Source of the DNA: Acridotheres tristis
Taxonomy: Eukaryota; Chordata; Aves; Passeriformes; Sturnidae
Reading direction: 5' to 3'
Assembly: GCA_037013685.1 (NCBI GenBank)
Contig: CM072889.1
Coordinates: 6,395,976-6,459,975 of the forward strand
Length of the DNA: 64,000 bases
Shown: piece after piece, positions 47,566 to 64,000 of the stretch
How positions within the stretch are numbered: position 1 is the stretch's first letter
Layout: every line of letters starts with the position of its first letter
The notes under the pieces: model-generated
What the model saw: the letters and a program-made list of their open reading frames with translations, nothing else
Databases searched by the model: none
What the model was told of the DNA's origin: nothing
Made by a program: the position numbers and the translations under genes

Positions 47566-49867
47566 TTATCATCATTTTAAAAGAATGTTTCATGAGTGAC
47601 TCTTATCTGTAGTCCTTGACCATCCCTTTAGGTAAATCTCATCAGGTGAGGAAAATATTCAGTAGTTCCTGTCACTCTTACCCCAGTGTCTACAGAAAGA
47701 GTCTTTCACAGATTAGGATGTTGGGGAAGGCTCTGACAGTTGCTGCTGTTATGAAAGGTTGGCACCAATGGCTACAATTCTTCAATGTGTGGAATCAAGG
47801 CTGGCATTTCCTGGTTAAGGTCCATGAAAAACTGGAACATCTAAGATAGAAATCCTCGGAATAAAAGTATTAGTTAAATTGGTACCAGTGATCAAGGATC
47901 ATATCCTCTGACATGATCAAGGAGTGTAATTCACCTGTGCTTTCTGTCCTTCAGTTTTCCTGAGGAGATGAGAAGGAACCTTTTTCTTATATTCTCTATA
48001 AATATTAAAGAAGGCATTTGAGTTAATAAATTAGTGACTAAAAGTCAAAGGTGTTTTATTTTGCCTTTTAATTATTTGGATGATGAAAAGAGGTATTTCG
48101 AATCATGATTGCCACAAATCCAGTCAGCAGATCAGCCTGCAAGCATCAAGCTGTGTAGATCTGAGTAGGAAATAGAAGTACTGGGTTTCTATTCTGTCTT
48201 CAGGACCAGACACAGAACTTGCAACAGGTCAGTAGAGATTATTGAGAAACATGAAAAAATTCAAGGAGGTGGAAGGGTGGGGAATTTTGGTTGAATTATA
48301 AAAGTCACTGCACACATCAGGGTTGGAACTAGATGATTTTTCAGGTCCCTTCCAACCCTAAACCTTTCGTGATTCTATGATTATATATTAGTGAAGTCTA
48401 ATATTTAAATTAAATAACATTTTACCTTTAATAGTAAAAGACTGTAATGGAGTTACTGAGATGTGTTTTTATAGTGTCACCACGTTTGAAATAAAGACAC
48501 ATTGGAAAAACATCTAGTTTACTGCAGGTCTATCTAAGAACTAGCTACTTAATTTGTGAACTCATTGCAGAAGGCATGGACAGTTCAGTCTGAAGACAGT
48601 TCAAAGTAAAAATCAAAGTAAAATAGGAAAAACAGTAAGTAATTTGAGAAGCAAGAGGAAAGGATAGGAGTAAATGAGCAGATAAACTAGGGAGTGTGCT
48701 CTGGAGATAAGTACATGCTCTCATTAAGTAGACAATAATTAAAACACGCACTAGTTAGGTCAAAATAATGTTAAATTTAAGCAATGGCAAGGAAAATTTA
48801 AGTAATAGGGAAGATTATACAGTATAGCAGCTTTTATCTTGGGAAGAGTAGTGAAATCATCACTTGAAGATAGAGCTAAATTAGACACCTTTATATTCTG
48901 TCTGCTCAGAGATAATCTGCCTTCATGACAGCAACCTATTTGAGTAAAAAGATGACAAACAATGAATGAAAGAAAAACAAACAAAAAATCTTCATCTGAC
49001 TTTCAGAGCTGGTCATCATCATTCCTGGCAGACTGTTGAAATGTTGAGTTGAACCATTTATATGGTTTCCAGTTTTTTTAAACAAAAGTATTTATATCAT
49101 GAACAAGTCCCAACAGTGATCCATTGCATCTAAATTCCTTCACAGAGACTCTGTAAGATCTAATATCTGTCTGGTGAGGTTTTATCCATACAAAAAACTT
49201 GTCATTGCTCCTCTGCTCCTCATCTTTAAATTTTTCTTTCTTCGGTTCCTCTTGGACCCTCTGCCACCCCCAAGCAGGTAAATCCTGTGACTGCTTGTCT
49301 AATGAGCGCAAGGGGTGTAGAATTTCACCACGACTTATGCAAGGAGAGCATTAGACACATTCAGAGAAATCACAGCCATAGTAATACATTGTGGGTTTTG
49401 ACCATAAAGGGATAACAGTTGGGATTTTTTTCCTTCTCTGATTCTTTGTAGTTATGTTAGAAAGCATGAAGACATTAACATTTCTGCAGGTCTAATGTAA
49501 GGCTGAACAAGCAGCTTTTATGCCAGATGTTCCATTATGTCGGAGCTCTTTATTCACCACCAGCTTCTACAGTGAACTGTATAGGCAATGTCATGTTGAA
49601 ATGTCTGTGAGGGTTTAAATGCAGATGAAGGCTGCAGTCAATTATATTGGAGATCTTTTCCAGCATTGTGGAATCTACAGCCCTAAAATAATAGAATGTT
49701 TTACATAGAGAACTTGTGTGTTGAACAAAGGAACTGCTACAGGGTGAGGCAGAGGAATCATCCCTTCAGCTCAGCTGGTCTGGTGCCAGACTCCTTGGGA
49801 GGTGTTCAGGTCTTCAGCAGAACCACCACTGCAGGAGCAGGATCATTCCTAATGCAGAGTCACAACT
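47566..49867. other. intergenic DNA with one CR1 scrap
   Basis: AT-rich, no gene supported; a CR1 3' end lies near 48.3 kb. Confidence 0.5.
48308..48385 (+). mobile_element. CR1 3' end
   Basis: GGTTGGAACTAGATGATTTT, then GGTCCCTTCCAACCCTAAACC and GTGATTCTATGATT, match the CR1 3' terminus with its ATTCTATG-type octamers. Confidence 0.8.
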
Positions 49868-50112
49868 CACAGAATCACAGTATGTCCTGATTTGGAAGGG
49901 ACTCACAAGGATCATCCAACTCCTGGCCCTGCACAGGACAGTCCCACGAATCCCACCCCATGCCTGAGCATTGTACAAACACTTCTTGAGTTCTGGCAGC
50001 CTTGGGGCTGTGACCACTGTTATAAGTAAAATTTGGTTAATGTTTGTTGTAAGTTAGGAACACATCCTTGCTAATGAGTCGCTGATCCTCTATGGAGCTA
50101 TAGAGGGGAGAC

Positions 50113-50505
50113 ATGATCAAGAGAGTGGCTGGTACTGGACCCCTGTTTGTATTAATCCTCCTGTTCATAAGCACCAGTGAAGGAGGCACTGGTCCATGTG
50201 ATAAATGCTATTATCCCTTATACGCAGGAGACACCCGAGCAGCCGTCCTCAGGACCCATACAAATCCGAACCCTATTTGTATCAACTTTATATTATTAAC
50301 TACTTGCATTGAGGATGGCAAAACATATTGGCTTTCAGAAAATATAGGAAATTTTAAAGAGAAATTGCTGGGGGAATGCCCTATGAAAGAAAATCAAAAC
50401 CCCAAGGCTGCAGCTGAGATCTACAAGAAATACCAGAGACTTAAAAAGATGGACCAAATTAATGAAGAGACTGTTTACAAACTAAATGAGTTGATGCAGG
50501 CTTAA
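50113..50505 (+). CDS. short secreted ORF, probable truncated Env
   Basis: 130 codons from ATG at 50113 (GACATGA context) to TAA. Residues about 8-19 are a hydrophobic signal-peptide core followed by a Ser/Gly-rich cleavage-like region. The mature part has five cysteines (CDKC near 29-32, then ICIN, TTCI and GECP). The C-terminal 45 residues are charged and helix-prone. There is no membrane anchor. It stands where env belongs, 17 bases before the polypurine tract, so I infer an Env N-terminus fused near the gene's end by an internal deletion. I cannot name the family. It is the only uninterrupted frame left in this element. A secreted Env fragment could act by receptor interference, but that is a guess. 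Confidence 0.45.
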   Translation: MIKRVAGTGPLFVLILLFISTSEGGTGPCDKCYYPLYAGDTRAAVLRTHTNPNPICINFILLTTCIEDGKTYWLSENIGNFKEKLLGECPMKENQNPKAAAEIYKKYQRLKKMDQINEETVYKLNELMQA

Positions 50506-50533
50506 GCCCGATCAAAGTCTTAGAAGGGGGAAT

Positions 50534-51150
50534 TGTTGTAAGTAAAATTTGGTTAATGCTTGTTGTAAGTTAGGGTTTGTTAATTTCCTAAATTAACTGT
50601 TATAATGTTGGAGTTCCAAAGAAAAAGTTCGTTGTTTTGGGGGGATTGGTCAGAGTGTAATAATGTGTTAATTAATGTTTGTTAAAAGTTTAAAGGGGTC
50701 CAGGATGTGGTGCGGGTTGTTCCTGAGGGGCGTGGTAACACCTTGAGGGTGAAGTCAGTGCAGTGACATCAGCGCCACGAACTGTTATTGGGAAAAGGAG
50801 CGGTCCAGTCATTCGACGCCCTGAGAGAAGGATTGGACAGGAATGAGGGCGACCAGTCATCACGAGGATCCAAACCCCACCAATTCTGGACCAGAGGGGC
50901 GTGTAAGAGGGAGTGTCGGGCTGCTGCTGGGTGTTCTCCTGCGGAGCTCGTTTCCAAGGGAGCACCCGGTATCAGGGGTTTGACACATTGTATTGTTTCC
51001 GGCTTGCTGACTGGGGACTCGGGCTTATCTCGGCTCCTCAGTTTTCTACTGCTGATTTTAATAAACAAGTGCCAGTTTCTACAACAAAGTTTCTACTGTT
51101 TCAAACAACCGGGTAACTTTCAGCTAAAAGCTCTGGTCCCTTTAGTAACA
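50534..51150 (+). repeat. 3' LTR of the deleted ERV
   Basis: 617 bp, TGTTGTAAG...TTAGTAACA, directly after the polypurine tract. It contains AATAAA at 51060-51065 about 90 bp before its end. It lies 1.3 kb upstream of the FMR1 start codon in the same orientation. Confidence 0.85.
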
Positions 51151-51870
51151 ACCACTGCCCTGGAGAGCCTATCCAAGTGCTTGACCACCCTCTGGGTGAA
51201 GAACCTTTTCCTTATATCCAACCTAAACCTCCCTTGATCCGGGTCACCACGGAGAATAGGGTTTTGTCTCTCGCGAGGAAGTTACAGACTGCAATCGGGT
51301 CTCCCCGCAGTCTCCTCCAGGCTGAACAGACAAAGTGCCCTCAGCTGCTCCTCCCACGGCTTCCCCTCGAAGGGCGTTCACCATCTTCGTGGCCTCCTCT
51401 GGACAGGAGCTTTAGCTCTTTTTTTATACTATCGTGCCCAAAAGTGCACAAAGGATTCAAGGCGTGTGCTCAATTCACATTTAGTCTTAACTCTTGGCCG
51501 TGGCCAGGCAGAGCCCACTGCACGGCTGAGCCTTCTCGCCCCCAAGGCAGCTCCTCACGGACCGACTCCGCGCCCTACCTAACCGCCTAACATGGCCTAA
51601 CCGCCATGTCCCCCTCCATCCCAGCAGCACCCGCGCTCCTCGGCCCGTCATTCCCTTCGCCTCGCTCCGGATCCCGCACGGCCATCGCTTCTTTGGGCGC
51701 CCTTTGGAGCCTCAGCACAGTCCGCACCGCCTGAACCGCCCCCGCCTGAGCGGGCCCTGGGCCGGGCCGAGCCGAGCACACGGACACGGGGACGCAGACA
51801 CAGACGGACACACACCCCCCGGCACACGGGCCTGGTCGAGGGTGCCGCGCCCCCCAACCAGCGCCGGTCA

Positions 51871-51965
51871 GGCCGCGCGATCTGATTGGCCGGCAGTGCC
51901 CGTCACTCCGGCGCGCGGCGCGGCACCGCGCGACCCGATTGGCCACCAGGGCGGTCACTTCGGCG
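51871..51965 (+). repeat. tandemly duplicated CCAAT module
   Basis: GCGCGATCTGATTGGCCGGCAG (51875 onward) and GCGCGACCCGATTGGCCACCAG (51928 onward) are related segments 53 bp apart. Each is followed by GTCACT(C/T)CGGCG. The duplication copies an inverted CCAAT box within the promoter. Confidence 0.7.
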
Positions 51966-52148
51966 AGCGACGGGCGGGGTGCTGGGGAGGCGGGACCTCA
52001 GCACCGCAACTGCCGGGTTCGCGCGCCCCCCGCGCCACTGCGGCTGCGCGCGCGCGGGGCCGTTACAGAGGCGGCCGCGGCGGCTCCGGGTGGGCGAGCG
52101 AGCGGCGCGCGCCGGCCCCGGGCCCGCTCCTGCCCCACCCCTCCCGCC

Positions 52149-52160
52149 GTCACGTGACGT
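52149..52160 (+). promoter_or_regulatory. E-box palindrome with CRE-like half site
   Basis: GTCACGTGACGT, about 290 bp before the ATG. CACGTG is the USF/MYC-family core, and TGACGT overlaps it as a CREB-family half site. Confidence 0.6.
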
Positions 52161-52448
52161 GGGCCCCGAGCGCTCGCGTGCGAACCGGGCGCCCCGCGCG
52201 CGCCCCCCGCGCGCCGCCCACCGCCGTTTCGGTTTCATTTCCGGCGGCCCCGGGCCCGGAGCGGCGGCGCCGAGCAGAGCCCCCGGCGCTGCCCCCTCCC
52301 CCCCGCCCAGGGCGGCCACACCCCCGGGCTCGGCGTGAACCGAGCGCCCCCGCCCCGCACACACACACCGCTCCTCCCCCGCCTGCGCCGGCACAGAGAA
52401 AGGGAAGGGAGGCGGCGCTGGGCCTGGGTCTCCCGCACCGTGTACAAC

Positions 52449-64000
<11,552 letters not shown>

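Larger units (their letters stand above)
50018..51150 (+). mobile_element. deleted class I-like ERV with one full LTR
   Basis: It is bounded by TGTT and AACA and flanked by the duplication ACCAC (50013-50017 and 51151-51155). The left side keeps only the first 39 or so bases of an LTR (50018-50056), nearly identical to the start of the complete 3' LTR at 50534-51150 (617 bp, AATAAA at 51060-51065). Between them lie a short leader, a 130-codon ORF and a polypurine tract (AGAAGGGGGAA, about 50522-50532). Most of the 5' LTR, gag, pol and much of env are missing. The intact duplication shows that both outer ends are original. Confidence 0.85.
49868..51500 (-). mobile_element. CR1 LINE 3' part, split by a retroviral insertion
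   Basis: The reverse complement of a CR1 3' end (CACAGAATCACAG...GGAAGGGACTCACAAGGATC) runs to 50017 and resumes at 51151 with CCTGGAGAGCCTATCCAAGTG, GACCACCCTCTGGGTGAAGA and GAGTCTCCTCC-like segments as far as about 51.5 kb. The two halves are contiguous in the CR1 consensus. This dates the retroviral insertion at 50018-51150 as later than the CR1. Confidence 0.8.

Overview
The window looks like nuclear DNA from a bird, most probably a songbird. It is AT-rich and nearly gene-free. It carries CR1 LINE fragments and several LTRs of types I associate with passerine genomes. Its right end holds the 5' part of a vertebrate FMR1 gene in sense orientation. The species call rests on repeat style and the encoded FMRP residues, not on a database search.

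Layout. 1-28394 is intergenic DNA with no gene I can support. It contains a 661-bp solo LTR (1290-1950, 5-bp duplication ATAAG), a long LTR-like element (3077-4962), LTRs or LTR fragments near 6.8-7.3, 8.4-8.85 and 8.9-9.2 kb, a CR1 ORF fragment near 17.4 kb, microsatellites and a perfect hairpin at 12692-12721. 28395-37226 is a full-length endogenous retrovirus on the minus strand with matching 6-bp target duplications (GGGAAC), two ~650-bp LTRs, a tRNA-Lys-type primer binding site, polypurine tract, splice signals and long open gag, pro, pol and env frames. Gag-pro-pol is of betaretrovirus/ERVK type, whereas the env TM subunit is of the alpha/gamma (CX6CC) type, so the element is a mosaic. 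Its LTRs differ from each other by roughly 13% by hand count, although pol and env are uninterrupted.

37227-49867 is again intergenic. It holds an isolated CpG-rich patch (~41.05-41.26 kb), an ERVL-type LTR remnant (~42.3-43.1 kb), and a second copy of the long LTR-like element (45650-47560, duplication TTGGA). Inside that copy a 27-bp unit has expanded to 17 copies. A minus-strand CR1 (49868-~51500) is split by a small, heavily deleted retroviral insertion (50018-51150, duplication ACCAC). This insertion retains an intact 130-codon ORF with a signal peptide, possibly a secreted Env fragment.

51.54-52.78 kb is the FMR1 CpG-island promoter, with a duplicated CCAAT module, a GC box and an E-box palindrome. 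FMR1 exons 1-5 and the start of exon 6 follow, with exon lengths 51 (coding), 53, 94, 72 and 149 bp. They encode the tandem Agenet/Tudor domains and the start of the KH0 region of FMRP. There is no CGG tract of note upstream of the ATG. Instead, a GGA/GGC/CCT hairpin lies at the start of intron 1. Apart from FMR1, the reading frames with plausible biology are retroviral.
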